37,404 nucleotides of DNA from contig NZ_SKFH01000049.1 in assembly GCF_004343705.1 (NCBI RefSeq), positions 1-37,404 of the forward strand, read 5' to 3'. The first letter of the stretch is position 1, and every line of letters begins with the position of its first letter. The notes under the pieces are model-generated. The model searched no databases, was not told where the DNA came from, and saw only the letters and a list, made by a program, of their open reading frames with translations. Shown here in pieces: positions 7,493 to 16,278 of the stretch. The position numbers and the translations under genes were made by a program. Source of the DNA: Flaviaesturariibacter aridisoli. Lineage in GTDB: Bacteria > Bacteroidota > Bacteroidia > Chitinophagales > Chitinophagaceae.

Positions 7493-8755
7493 TTATTGCT
7501 TGATAAAGGAAAGACGCAGGCGCTCCGTGCCGTTGTCGGCCAGCAGGAAGTAGCGGCCTGCGGCGAGTGCCGACACCTGTATGCGCATCTGGCGCGCAGG
7601 CACAACGATTCGTTGCACCAGGGCTCCTTGCACGTTCCGTAACTGCAGCTCGCTACCGGTCCAAATGTCGGTATCGAAGTTCACCTGGATGCTCGCCGTA
7701 GCGGGGTTCGGGTAAAGGGCCGCGTTGCCGGGCATTATGGTCTTTACCGACGTCACGGGTGCGGCAACCGGTGGTGTGGCCCAGGGATGGTCAAGCCCCC
7801 TGGTTTGCAACAGCGCGGCACGCGGTCCCCCATTGAGGAACGCGCTACGCATCCGCGCTGCCTGTCCGCGGGTAAAAAGGTTGATGCAGGCGTCGCTGGT
7901 GTAATCCATATAATTCATGTACATGTCGCCGCTGGCGTTGTTGCCGCAGGAAACGCGGAAGCCGGAAGGGCATCCCGAAGTGAAATTGCTTTGCTTCGGC
8001 GTATCGTCGATGCCGTCGTCGCCGCAGTAGGTATCCCCCCAGATGTGCCGCAGCCCCAGCCAGTGGCCCACTTCGTGGGTGGCGGTGCGGCCTTTGTCGT
8101 AGGGCGCCACTACGTTGAAGGTGCCCATGGCGGTCGTATTGATCACGATGCCGTCGACGTCGGCGGGCCCGCCGGGCAGGGTGGAGTAACCGAGCAGGCG
8201 ACGCATCGGCCCTACCCAGATATTGAGGTAATATCGGCCGTCCCAGGCATTGTCGCCACCGCTCGATGCGAATTTGATGGCGTCGTTTTGTTCCCAGTAA
8301 GACACATTAGTAGCCTTGCGCACAATGCCCGTTGTGGGATAACCCTCAGGCGTAGCTGTAGCGAGCGTGAATTCGAGTTGCACATCGGCAGCAAGTCCGC
8401 GGAAGCGGGCGGGTGTGTTGACGGAATCTTCGTTGGCGTGGCGGAAATCGCGGTTCAGCGCGGCGATCTGGCTACGGATCTGGTCGTCGGAAATATTCTG
8501 TGCCGCATTATTATAAAGCACGTGTACGACCACGGGAACCTGGATCACGCCGCTGGCGAGCATACGGGCGGAGCCGTCGCCAGTAAGCAATTGCCGGGCG
8601 CGGGCTGCCTGGAAAGCGTCCGCATCGGCCATGCCGCGGGCGGCGCTGGGATTGGCGGAACGCAGGGCCGCCGCGTATTCAACGCTGGAGCAGGCACGCT
8701 GTGACTTTGCAGCTACGCAAAGCAGTATCAAACAAAATACGATTAGATGTCGCAT
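7493..8755 (-). CDS. M43-family zinc metalloprotease with T9SS sorting domain
   Basis: 420-residue secreted protease of the pappalysin (M43) type. Signal peptide MRHLIVFCLILLCVAAKSQ from the ATG at 8755. Zinc motif HEVGHWLGLRH at 227-237 (His227, Glu228, His231, His237) and a Met-turn in MYMNYMDY about 278-285. Cys pairs around 244, 262 and 270 could form disulfides, common in this family. The tail from about 347 (ALYPNPATASIQVNF ... GRYFLLADNGTERLRLSFIKQ) is a type A type IX secretion sorting domain, so the protein should cross the outer membrane and be released or anchored. Other proteins of that system are not in the window. Confidence 0.93.
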   Translation of the reverse strand: MRHLIVFCLILLCVAAKSQRACSSVEYAAALRSANPSAARGMADADAFQAARARQLLTGDGSARMLASGVIQVPVVVHVLYNNAAQNISDDQIRSQIAALNRDFRHANEDSVNTPARFRGLAADVQLEFTLATATPEGYPTTGIVRKATNVSYWEQNDAIKFASSGGDNAWDGRYYLNIWVGPMRRLLGYSTLPGGPADVDGIVINTTAMGTFNVVAPYDKGRTATHEVGHWLGLRHIWGDTYCGDDGIDDTPKQSNFTSGCPSGFRVSCGNNASGDMYMNYMDYTSDACINLFTRGQAARMRSAFLNGGPRAALLQTRGLDHPWATPPVAAPVTSVKTIMPGNAALYPNPATASIQVNFDTDIWTGSELQLRNVQGALVQRIVVPARQMRIQVSALAAGRYFLLADNGTERLRLSFIKQ

Positions 8756-8897
8756 AGATTCCGGGTTGGGCGGAATCACAGGAAATGGACGGACCGGGCT
8801 TCAATGGGATTGGAAATCGAAGTGGTTTCGAAAGGATATGCGACTAAGTGGTTTTACTGGAATTGGATACGGTAATTCTTTAGGAATGGACTAAGGA

Positions 8898-8929
8898 CAA
8901 ATCTATAATATCTATTTGACAAATACAAT
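8898..8929 (-). promoter_or_regulatory. Promoter of the M43 protease gene
   Basis: TAGATTTG (8905-8898 on the minus strand) is a full -7 match. ATTG (8929-8926) lies 20 nt upstream as an imperfect -33. The local sequence is much more AT-rich than its surroundings. The leader would be about 135 nt. Confidence 0.6.
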
Positions 8930-8971
8930 ACCATTTTTTTTTCGTTAACGGCAGGCCTTGACCGAAGCCCT

Positions 8972-8987
8972 TATTTTTGTCCGCATG
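8972..8987 (+). promoter_or_regulatory. -7 box abutting the glutaminyl cyclase start codon
   Basis: TATTTTTG (8972-8979) matches TAnnTTTG exactly, and the ATG follows after only five bases (TCCGC). Transcription would start at or very near the ATG, implying a leaderless message. No TTTG is present 20 nt upstream. Confidence 0.6.
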
Positions 8988-9791
8988 AAGCGGACTTTTT
9001 TTCTTTTATCAATATTGACCGGGCTGCTGGCTGCGTGCAGCGACGACAGCGGCCATAGCGGTAGCGGCAGTGATACCACGGCCAACGTTCCGGCCATTCC
9101 CGTTTTATCGTATACCGTTGCGGCGAGTTTTCCGCACGACACGACTTCTTTTACCGAAGGCTATACTTTTTACAAAGGCCAGCTTTGGGAGAGTACCGGC
9201 GAGTATGGCGAGTCGAAGTTGCTGCAGGTAGATCTCAATACCGGCAAGCCGCTCCGCACAGTAACGCTCGACAGCGCCCTCTTCGGCGAAGGCGTGGTGC
9301 TGCTGCGCGACACGGTCTACCAGCTTACCTGGCGTGAGCACAAAGTGCTGGTATACGATGCCAACACACTGAAGAAAATAAAGGAGTTGCCGCTGCAGCC
9401 CGAGGGCTGGGGCCTGACCACCGATGGCAAGGAACTCATCGCCACCGACGGATCGAGCAACCTGTATTTCTACGAGCCCGGCACTTTCCGGTTGCTGCGT
9501 ACCCAGAGCGTTACCGAGAACGGAAACTACGTCAACCTGCTCAACGAAGTGGAATGGGTGAACGGCTTTATCTATGCCAACGTGTGGGGGAAAGACGACC
9601 TGCTGAAAATTGACCCCGCAACCGGGCAGATCAAGGCGCGCCTGGACCTGGCGCAACTGACGCAACGCGCCAAAGCGCGCTATCACGGCGCCGACGTGGC
9701 GAACGGGGTGGTGTATAACCCGGACACGAAAAAATTCTACGTCACCGGTAAGAACTGGCCGGAAACCTACGAGCTGCAGTTTGCGTATTAA
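8985..9791 (+). CDS. Glutaminyl-peptide cyclotransferase, lipoprotein
   Basis: 268 residues. The ATG at 8985 gives MKRTFFLLSILTGLLAAC, a lipoprotein signal with lipobox Cys18; an upstream TTG at 8958 would bury it. The mature part is the five-bladed propeller type glutamine cyclotransferase: FTEGYTFYKGQLWESTGEYGES, FGEGVVLLRDTVYQLTW, LPLQPEGWGLTTDGKELIATDGSS, LNEVEWVNGFIYANVWGKDDLLKIDP and FYVTGKNWPETYEL. It converts N-terminal Gln of peptides or proteins to pyroglutamate. This fits the phylum, where many exported proteins begin with Gln after signal cleavage; several proteins in this window have ..AQ at the predicted cleavage site. Strong terminator at 9811. Confidence 0.93.
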   Translation: MKRTFFLLSILTGLLAACSDDSGHSGSGSDTTANVPAIPVLSYTVAASFPHDTTSFTEGYTFYKGQLWESTGEYGESKLLQVDLNTGKPLRTVTLDSALFGEGVVLLRDTVYQLTWREHKVLVYDANTLKKIKELPLQPEGWGLTTDGKELIATDGSSNLYFYEPGTFRLLRTQSVTENGNYVNLLNEVEWVNGFIYANVWGKDDLLKIDPATGQIKARLDLAQLTQRAKARYHGADVANGVVYNPDTKKFYVTGKNWPETYELQFAY

Positions 9792-9810
9792 TCCAAAGTC
9801 TCAGAACAGG

Positions 9811-9843
9811 AAAGCAGGTCCTTCAAAAGGCCTGCTTTTTTTT
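9811..9843 (+). terminator. Rho-independent terminator after glutaminyl cyclase
   Basis: AAAGCAGG (9811-9818) pairs with CCTGCTTT (9831-9838), with inner CCTT/AAGG pairing, and ends in a run of eight Ts (9836-9843). It lies 20 nt past the stop, between convergent genes. Confidence 0.87.
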
Positions 9844-9878
9844 GCGCCTCGCGCAAACGGATAGAGCTTTTTGCGTTG

Positions 9879-10781
9879 CTACTTACTCCTTTCAATGATA
9901 TAGGTAATGGAACTGCAGCGTTCTTTGTTGGCCAGCGCGCCGATGTTGGAGCGCAAGCCCGCCAGCGCGGCGCCCAGCCAATGAACCTGGCCGTAACGAT
10001 AACGGCTGCTCAAAAGGCTGATGTACACCGAATCAAACCACATCGGCTTTTCCGCCAGCACGCGCATACCGTGCCGTTGCATCAGCACCTGCATCGACTG
10101 TGGCGCAAAATGATACAGGTGGCGTGGCACGTCGTAAGCGGCCCAGTAGCGGCCGTAAATAGCGGCATCTCCCGACGTGTAGTTAGGCACGGCCACGATA
10201 AGCCGGCCGCCGGGCGCCAATAAATTCCGGAGGCGCTCAAGGTATCCCTGCAGGTCGTGCACGTGTTCCAACACATGCCAGAGCGTAATGAGATCAAAGG
10301 AAGCTTCCGGGAGCATATAAAGCGCAGCGGCCTCTTGTACGTCGAGGCCATATTGCCGGATGGCCAGTGCCCTTGCATCGTCGTCGGGCTCGAGGCCCTG
10401 CACCGACCAGCCGGCGTTCTTCAGGGCATTGAGGAAGGCCCCGGTGCCGCAACCCACGTCGAGCGCGCGGCCGCTGCGGCGCCCTGTCGCGGAGCCCACA
10501 AGTTCAACCTTCTGCCGCAGCGTCGTCCGGCGCACCCGCTGGTAAATCCGGTTGATCAGCCCTTTACGGGTGTTGCTGTGCGAAATGTACTCCTCCGATT
10601 TATAGTACGGGCCAATGTGCTGCGCATCCGGCACGTCTTGCGTAAAACGCAGGCGGCAGGCGGCGCATTCCCAGATGGCGAACTCGGCATGACTGACCGT
10701 ATAATCGGTAGCCGTCAATACCGGGCCGATCGAGCGGCTGTCGCAAACCGGGCACTGCGAATAATGCACACGTCCTTCCAT
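9879..10781 (-). CDS. Zinc-ribbon class I SAM methyltransferase
   Basis: 300 residues from the ATG at 10781 (MEGRVHYSQCPVC); the open frame further upstream overlaps the preceding gene and is not needed. An N-terminal zinc ribbon has Cys10/Cys13 and Cys39/Cys42. A Rossmann methyltransferase domain follows: ALDVGCGTGAFLNAL (SAM motif I), GLEPDDDA, FDLITLWHVLEHVHD (motif IV region), LLAPGGRLIVAVPNY, and YDVPRHLYHFAP. This Methyltransf_11/23 layout is common in surface-glycan and lipid loci, but the acceptor cannot be read from sequence. It starts 32 nt after the CCDC81-HU gene, so it is probably the last gene of that operon. No signal peptide. Confidence 0.87.
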   Translation of the reverse strand: MEGRVHYSQCPVCDSRSIGPVLTATDYTVSHAEFAIWECAACRLRFTQDVPDAQHIGPYYKSEEYISHSNTRKGLINRIYQRVRRTTLRQKVELVGSATGRRSGRALDVGCGTGAFLNALKNAGWSVQGLEPDDDARALAIRQYGLDVQEAAALYMLPEASFDLITLWHVLEHVHDLQGYLERLRNLLAPGGRLIVAVPNYTSGDAAIYGRYWAAYDVPRHLYHFAPQSMQVLMQRHGMRVLAEKPMWFDSVYISLLSSRYRYGQVHWLGAALAGLRSNIGALANKERCSSITYIIERSK

Positions 10782-10813
10782 AGTGGCTGCAAAAATAGCG
10801 GGGCGGGAACGAA

Positions 10814-11416
10814 TCAGGGTAGGTTTTGAAAAACACCGGTCCGGAGACCGCTGGACAGGGGCGAGAAATGCTCGCTGTAGATGCAATAGAATACGAACAG
10901 GGCAGCCAGTACGGCAATGAGCCAGGCGAGCCACTCGAGATCGTGGCGTCCTTCGGTTACCACCGTGCGTTCTTCGTAAAAAGAGGACGCCACTTCCTGC
11001 TCACCGACGCGGATCGTGTGGCGAGCGTCTTCGCGGATGACGCGGCCCGCGGCCTGTGGCGGCAGCAGCACCGGCGTGGCCGGCTCCACCTGCAAGCGCC
11101 CTTCGTGCCATTGCAAAAGGCCCACACCCGGCCACAGGAAAGGCTCGCGGCGCAATTGCAGCTGCAGGCGTGCACCGAAGCGCTGAAGGCTTTCGCGGGC
11201 TTCCTGCTCGGTCTGGCGGGCAGCCCCGGCGATCCAGGCCAGCTGCTGCGGCGCAGGCTCCTGCTCATCGGCCGTGTGTACCCGGTAAGCCGGGCCCTGC
11301 AACTCCTGGTCAGCCACGCTCCACGTAGCCGCCTGGCGCTGCAGTGACAGCGAGCCGAGGTGAGGGATTGTCACCCCGTTTGTTTGAGCAAGGTATTGAG
11401 TCAGCAGTTCCAGCAC
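10814..11416 (-). CDS. CCDC81-type HU domain membrane protein
   Basis: 200 residues with a GTG start at 11416. The stop of the upstream barrel gene and this start overlap as TAGTG, indicating translational coupling, with AGGA a few bases before. The N-terminus (VLELLTQYLAQTNGVTIPHLGSLSL) is the bacterial CCDC81-HU domain 1 signature (short helix, then a VTIPxLG strand). Residues about 60-140 form a second HU-like unit (AWIAGAARQTEQEARESLQRFGARL, then GVGLLQWHEGRLQVEP). One transmembrane helix near 168-188 (LAWLIAVLAALFVFYCIY) is followed by only about 18 residues. Many relatives carry a peptidoglycan-binding SPOR domain after the helix (recalled); this one does not. Operon partners are the TPR and barrel genes. 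Confidence 0.8.
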   Translation of the reverse strand: MLELLTQYLAQTNGVTIPHLGSLSLQRQAATWSVADQELQGPAYRVHTADEQEPAPQQLAWIAGAARQTEQEARESLQRFGARLQLQLRREPFLWPGVGLLQWHEGRLQVEPATPVLLPPQAAGRVIREDARHTIRVGEQEVASSFYEERTVVTEGRHDLEWLAWLIAVLAALFVFYCIYSEHFSPLSSGLRTGVFQNLP

Positions 11417-13044
11417 TATTTCCTGTTTTGGGCGAACGAAAATACGATTCCCCCGAGGAACTGGAAGCCATAAGTTGGATACTGGTTCCAGCGCTGGTAA
11501 TTCTTGTTGAATATATTGTTGAACTGGGCCCACAGCTTCAGGTTCTTATATACCGTGAACTCGAGTCCTGCGCTTGCGTCCAGGCCGCCATTCTGCTTTT
11601 TATTTTCCGTACCCTCGCGGTAGCTGACGCCGTCAAACGCATAAATGTCGCCCTTTACATAAAGGTCGCGGAGCACCTGCAGGCGCAGGGCGGTCGTCCA
11701 TTCGAATGTGGGCAGGCCATAGGCTTCCTCGTAGATATCCATCCCCGTGAAGTGATTGGCCTCCACCACCGAGCGGAGGCTGAAACGCTCCCCTACCGAA
11801 TAACCCAGCTCGCCATGAATGTTGAGCGCGCTCATCTGCGGCTCATACAATACCGTGAAGCTCTTGCCTCCTTTACCGCTGTTAACGTAAAGCGGCAAGT
11901 TGGTGTACTTGTTCACACCGCCGCGCAGCAGATAGGAAAAATGGTCCGCCACGGTGCCCTTGATGCCGCCGTAGATCTCTTCCAGCCGGCTGTTGTTAAC
12001 CGACAAAGGCGCGTCGATGAAGGGGTTATAGCCGGACATATATTGAAAGCTGTTCGTGCGCAGGTGGCCCGTCCATCCGGCGATAACGGCCAGTGTCTTG
12101 TCGGCCGTACCCACTTCGGCCAGCACATTGGGCATCAGCTTGAAAGCGCCGTTGTCCCACGAAGGCCGCAGGCCGGCCTGCAGGTAGATGGCGGCCGTTT
12201 TCACCTGCAGTGAGGGAGACACCTGGAACCACTTACTGTTGCTGTTGTTCTTGGTTGCGCCCTTGAACGACGTCAGCTGCCCGTCGAGACCGAGATCGAC
12301 GGCGAAGCGGCCTTCGAGCGACTTCCGGAGCGGCAGGCTCAGGTAGGTGGTCATTTCGCTGTTATCGCGGTGATCGGTGAATGTGTTGAAACTTGCTTCG
12401 GGCGAATAGCTGATGCCGTAGGCGTTGGAACCGAGGCTACGGAGCCCGATCCGCGCGCGCGAATTGCTGTAATGCGCCGAAAGCGAGTCTTTCGGGAAGC
12501 TCAGGCTATCGGGGTATCCGTATCGGTAAAACTGGTCGTCGCTGTAGCCGATGCGGCCATTCACTTCGTGGTTAGGTCCCGCCTTTGTATACCCCATCAG
12601 GTCTACCCGGCCATGGCGCACCTCCTGGTTGGGCAGTTTGCCTTGGGAGGAATAAAAGTTTCCATACAGGTTCACGGCTGCTTTCGACGGGTCGCCGGCG
12701 GAGAGGCCTGTTTCCACATAGGGCGTTTTCTGGGTGCCGTAGCCCAGCTTCACATAGTTCCATCCGTCCCAGCGTACAATGCTGTCCACATTGAGCGCCA
12801 GCGGCTTCAGGGAGCCGGGCTGGTAGCCGAACACGAGGTTCTGGTTAGGAATCGTGTAAACCAGTTTCGGGCGCGTCGTGTCGGCCACGGGCGGCGTTGC
12901 CCCGAAGTTGATCTTGCCTGCTTCGCGCAGCACCGGCTGAAAGGAAGCCGTCACATTCACTTCGCGCTTACGGGTGGTATCCTGCTGGGCCGCGGCGCCG
13001 AGTGCCGCGAGTGAAAATCCGGATATGAGGAGCGTCTGCTTCAT
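11416..13044 (-). CDS. TonB-receptor-like outer-membrane barrel without plug
   Basis: 542 residues. ATG at 13044; signal peptide MKQTLLISGFSLAALGAAAQ. After a short periplasmic stretch (REVNVTASFQPVLREAGKINF) the protein is a long series of amphipathic strands ending in QFLGGIVFSFAQNRK. Segments such as FEWTTALRLQVLRDLYVKGDIYAFDG and LKLWAQFNNIFNKNYQRWNQYPTYGFQFLGG resemble the last strands of TonB-dependent receptors. There is no plug domain or obvious TonB box, and the length is well below the 700-1000 residues of full receptors. It follows the TPR gene by 10 nt and overlaps the HU gene by one base. A passive or scaffold-linked outer-membrane channel is inferred. Confidence 0.82.
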   Translation of the reverse strand: MKQTLLISGFSLAALGAAAQQDTTRKREVNVTASFQPVLREAGKINFGATPPVADTTRPKLVYTIPNQNLVFGYQPGSLKPLALNVDSIVRWDGWNYVKLGYGTQKTPYVETGLSAGDPSKAAVNLYGNFYSSQGKLPNQEVRHGRVDLMGYTKAGPNHEVNGRIGYSDDQFYRYGYPDSLSFPKDSLSAHYSNSRARIGLRSLGSNAYGISYSPEASFNTFTDHRDNSEMTTYLSLPLRKSLEGRFAVDLGLDGQLTSFKGATKNNSNSKWFQVSPSLQVKTAAIYLQAGLRPSWDNGAFKLMPNVLAEVGTADKTLAVIAGWTGHLRTNSFQYMSGYNPFIDAPLSVNNSRLEEIYGGIKGTVADHFSYLLRGGVNKYTNLPLYVNSGKGGKSFTVLYEPQMSALNIHGELGYSVGERFSLRSVVEANHFTGMDIYEEAYGLPTFEWTTALRLQVLRDLYVKGDIYAFDGVSYREGTENKKQNGGLDASAGLEFTVYKNLKLWAQFNNIFNKNYQRWNQYPTYGFQFLGGIVFSFAQNRK

Positions 13045-13054
13045 GGTTCGTCGT

Positions 13055-16000
13055 TTATTGTCCACCTACTTTGGAGTTGCGTGCCTCTTCTTCGGTCACC
13101 TGCTGCAGCTTGCGCTGGGCTTCGGTCTTGAGTTCCGCGATGGTGGTATTGTCGGCTACGCTCTGGTAGGTAGCCTTGGCATTGAAGTAATCCTTTTGCT
13201 GGTAATAGAGGTCCCCGAGGAGGATGTAGGCTTTCGTTACCCACAGCTCGTAGGAGCCGGATTTGTTGATGACATCGAAGGCGGCCTTTTCGGCGTCCTT
13301 GGCGCGGTTGAGCGCAAAGAGCGAGGCGGCGATCTCGTAGCGCGCTTCGGCAGCCAGCGAGGCTTTGTTGACGGCCACCACGGCTTTGTAAGCGGTGATC
13401 GCTGCCTCGTAGGTGCCCGCCAGCTGCGCGGAGCGCCCGAGCACCATATTGGCCAGGGCCTTGTCGTCGGCATTGACGCCTTTGAGGGTCAGCAACTCCT
13501 GCGCGTTTGCAGCAGCTTCGGACCATTTCTGCTGCTGGTACTGGCTGCGCAGGAGGCCGCGTGCGGCCTCGAGGCGCGTTTCCGGCCGACCGGTAAGGCC
13601 CTTCAGCTGCGCGTAGTAACGCTCGGCCTGCGGGTAGTCTTTCCTGCCGAAGAAATAGATGCGGGCGCTGTTCAATACAGCTTCCTCGGCAAACTTGTTG
13701 GGCGCACGCCCGGCAATGGCCTCGTAATGCGGCAGCGCGGCGGCGGAGTCTTTTTTCGCCATCCCGATCCGCGCGAGGTTGTAGTGGGCGTCGAGCAGGT
13801 AGGCGCCGTTGGTGAAGCGCAGGAGGTATTGTTCCAGCTGCGTTTGCGCGCCGACGGTATTGTTGTTTTCGAGCTGCAGCTGTGCGGCGGCGTAGGTCAG
13901 CGAGTCCTGTGCATCTACCGACAGCGGCTTGCCTGCTTTCTGCGCGGCCTGCACGTAGGCGTCGGGACGGCCCTGCTCCACGTAGATGTCGCGCAGGTTC
14001 TCCAGGGCGTCGTCGGCCTCATCGGAGTTGGGATATTGGTTCAGTACCGTATTGAACTGCGTAATGGCGTTATCGTATTGCTTCAAGTTGAAATAGGCGA
14101 TACCCAGCTTCAGGAAGGCTTCCGGCTTCGTGGTGTTGTTGCCGCTGGCCCGGGTAAGCGTTTGCAGGTAAGGCACGGCTTCGCGGAAGCGTTCGGCGGC
14201 GAGGTACGTGTCGGCGATCTCGGCGTTGGCATCGTTTACCAGACCGGAGTTTGGGAACTTGCGGATCAGCGTGTTGAGCAGCGCGATCTTTTCATTGGAG
14301 TTGCTGATACCAGTGATGAGCGCCTTTTGGTAGGTGGCGTAATCTTCAGCGGGCCACGAGTAGCGGATCACGTTGTCGTACATTGTCTTCGCCTGTGCGA
14401 AGCCCTTCTGCATGAACCAGGTGTCGGCGGTACGGAGATAAGCGTCCTGCGTCAGCGCGTCGGCGGAAGGTCCGGCATTGCGCGACAGCGGCTCGAAATA
14501 GCTTTGGGCGAGCTTCCAGTTTTCCTTGCGGAGATAGGTGTAGCCCAGGTTATAAGCGGCATTGCGCGGGTTGGCGTCGCCGCTAACGGGCGAGCCGCCG
14601 CTCACATACGCCTGGTAGTAGCGGATGGCATCGTCGATGCGACCATTGCGGAAAGCAATCTCCCCCTTCCAGAAGTTCACCAGCGGCAGCAGCGTACCGG
14701 CATTTGGATCGTTGAGGACGCGGTCGAGCAGGGCGTCGGCTTCGGAAAGCTGTCCGTCGTTGATCAGCTCGGTGGCGCGGCCGAACAGGATGCGCGGGTA
14801 TAACCGGCGTGTTGCGGGAGACGGCGTGCGGAGGCCTTCGATCAGGCTCAGCGCATCGCGATAGTTGTTGGTATTGGCAAGCGCGGCCACCAGCAGCTCC
14901 GTTGCCTCGGTATTGTAGGTGGAATTCGGGTATTCATTCACAAAGGCCCGGAGGCTTTTCAGAGCCTCATCCTGGTAGCCCAGCTCGTAGGAAAGCTTGG
15001 CGTAGTTGAAGCGGGAGATCTCGCGCTGTTGTGCATTGCTGTTGTTGCCGGCGCTGAACAGGAACGCGTTGCGGGCATTGGCTTTCTGGCCCGTTTTCAA
15101 GTAGGCGTCGCCGAGCAGGTACATCGCGTGCTGGCTCAGTGAATCTTCGCGGCCACTGAGCTGGCGGAAGCCTTCGATGGCCTTGTTGTAGCTGGACGCC
15201 TGGTAATAGGAATAGGAAAGCTCGTACAGATCTTCGCGGCGCACTTTAGCGGAGCGGTGCACGTAGTCTTCCAGGTAAGGCAGCGCCTGTGCGTACTGCT
15301 GTTTTTCAAAGTAGGCGTGGCCAAGCAGCTGCTTCAGCTCCAGGTCGTAGTGCTGCGTGTTGCCGGCCTTCAGCTTTGATTCGGCATAGCGGATGGCTTC
15401 GTCTTTGCGGCCCTGCACGTAGTAGATCTGGGCGATGTAATACGGCACGATACTGCCATAGGTGGGATGCCCCTCCACGGCCTTGAATGCCTGCAGCGCA
15501 TCCGTATAATTACGGTCGGCGAAGGCGATGAAGCCATAGTAGTACTCGGCATCCAGCTGGTTGGGATCGCCCTTGCGCTGGCGCACGGCGGCAAACAGCG
15601 GCTTGGCTTGCGCAAATTGCTTTTGGGTGAAATAGGTGTAGCCGCGGTGGAACTGCGCCGCGGAAAGCTCTTCGGGCGAAAGGTTCGCCTCACCGGCCGC
15701 TTCGTAATGTGCGAGCGCTTCGGCGAATTGCCCGTGGCGGTAGTCGTACTCAGCCAGCTGGAAGTGCATCTGCTGCACGCGGGCGTTGTTGCGGGTCACG
15801 TTGATGTATTGCTCGGCTTCGATGGGCGCCCCCGGCTCGCCCTGCATGAGGGCGCAGCTGATGGCGTAGTAATCGATCTCCTGCGCGTCCACCGCCCGGT
15901 TGATGCGGTAGGTTTCGCGGAGGTCGCCACGAAGCTGCCGCAGCAGCGGCCAGGCCAGGTTGTACTGCCCCTTCTGGTAGTATTCTTTCGCGAGCAGGAA

Positions 16001-16093
16001 GGGGTCGTCGGAAGTGCGGAGCGCAAAGGTTTGCTGTGCCGATAGGTTGTGTGAGAACAGGAGCAGGAGCGGTAGCGCCAGGAGTAGCTTCAT
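13055..16093 (-). CDS. Large exported TPR-repeat protein
   Basis: 1012 residues; the ATG at 16093 gives MKLLLALPLLLLFSHNLSAQQ as signal peptide. The rest is almost wholly tetratricopeptide-type helical hairpins: for example AKEYYQKGQYNLAWPLLRQL, AEALAHYEAAGE, AIEGFRQLSGR, LGIAYFNLKQYDNAITQFNTVLNQYPNSDEA, LARIGMAKKDSAAALPHYEAIAG and LGDLYYQQKDYFNAKATYQSVADN. TolA-binding-protein-like units (YPNSDEADDALENLRDIY) suggest a periplasmic scaffold. No enzyme domain is seen. First gene of the operon with the barrel, HU and methyltransferase genes, so an envelope complex linking outer membrane, periplasm and inner membrane is plausible. Exact repeat number was not computed. A weak -7-like TTATTTTG lies near 16186. 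Confidence 0.88.
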   Translation of the reverse strand: MKLLLALPLLLLFSHNLSAQQTFALRTSDDPFLLAKEYYQKGQYNLAWPLLRQLRGDLRETYRINRAVDAQEIDYYAISCALMQGEPGAPIEAEQYINVTRNNARVQQMHFQLAEYDYRHGQFAEALAHYEAAGEANLSPEELSAAQFHRGYTYFTQKQFAQAKPLFAAVRQRKGDPNQLDAEYYYGFIAFADRNYTDALQAFKAVEGHPTYGSIVPYYIAQIYYVQGRKDEAIRYAESKLKAGNTQHYDLELKQLLGHAYFEKQQYAQALPYLEDYVHRSAKVRREDLYELSYSYYQASSYNKAIEGFRQLSGREDSLSQHAMYLLGDAYLKTGQKANARNAFLFSAGNNSNAQQREISRFNYAKLSYELGYQDEALKSLRAFVNEYPNSTYNTEATELLVAALANTNNYRDALSLIEGLRTPSPATRRLYPRILFGRATELINDGQLSEADALLDRVLNDPNAGTLLPLVNFWKGEIAFRNGRIDDAIRYYQAYVSGGSPVSGDANPRNAAYNLGYTYLRKENWKLAQSYFEPLSRNAGPSADALTQDAYLRTADTWFMQKGFAQAKTMYDNVIRYSWPAEDYATYQKALITGISNSNEKIALLNTLIRKFPNSGLVNDANAEIADTYLAAERFREAVPYLQTLTRASGNNTTKPEAFLKLGIAYFNLKQYDNAITQFNTVLNQYPNSDEADDALENLRDIYVEQGRPDAYVQAAQKAGKPLSVDAQDSLTYAAAQLQLENNNTVGAQTQLEQYLLRFTNGAYLLDAHYNLARIGMAKKDSAAALPHYEAIAGRAPNKFAEEAVLNSARIYFFGRKDYPQAERYYAQLKGLTGRPETRLEAARGLLRSQYQQQKWSEAAANAQELLTLKGVNADDKALANMVLGRSAQLAGTYEAAITAYKAVVAVNKASLAAEARYEIAASLFALNRAKDAEKAAFDVINKSGSYELWVTKAYILLGDLYYQQKDYFNAKATYQSVADNTTIAELKTEAQRKLQQVTEEEARNSKVGGQ

Positions 16094-16278
16094 AGACTGC
16101 TGTTTGCCGTTAGGGTGTAAACGCTTCGGGGCCGGATTTATTTTGAAGGGTGTTTCGAGCCCGGGTCCCGGTAAAGGACGCAAAATAAGGCAAGGGCGAC
16201 TTACAAAACTTTGTTAACTCGCCGTTGGCTGCCCCGCGCCTGCTTCGTATCATTGCCACCGAAAAAGCCCCGCATCCC

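Noticed and set aside
12974-14803. 609-aa open frame antisense to the TPR gene
   Set aside because: The sense TPR gene has a signal peptide and repeats; the antisense protein has no motifs and shows compositional mirror bias.
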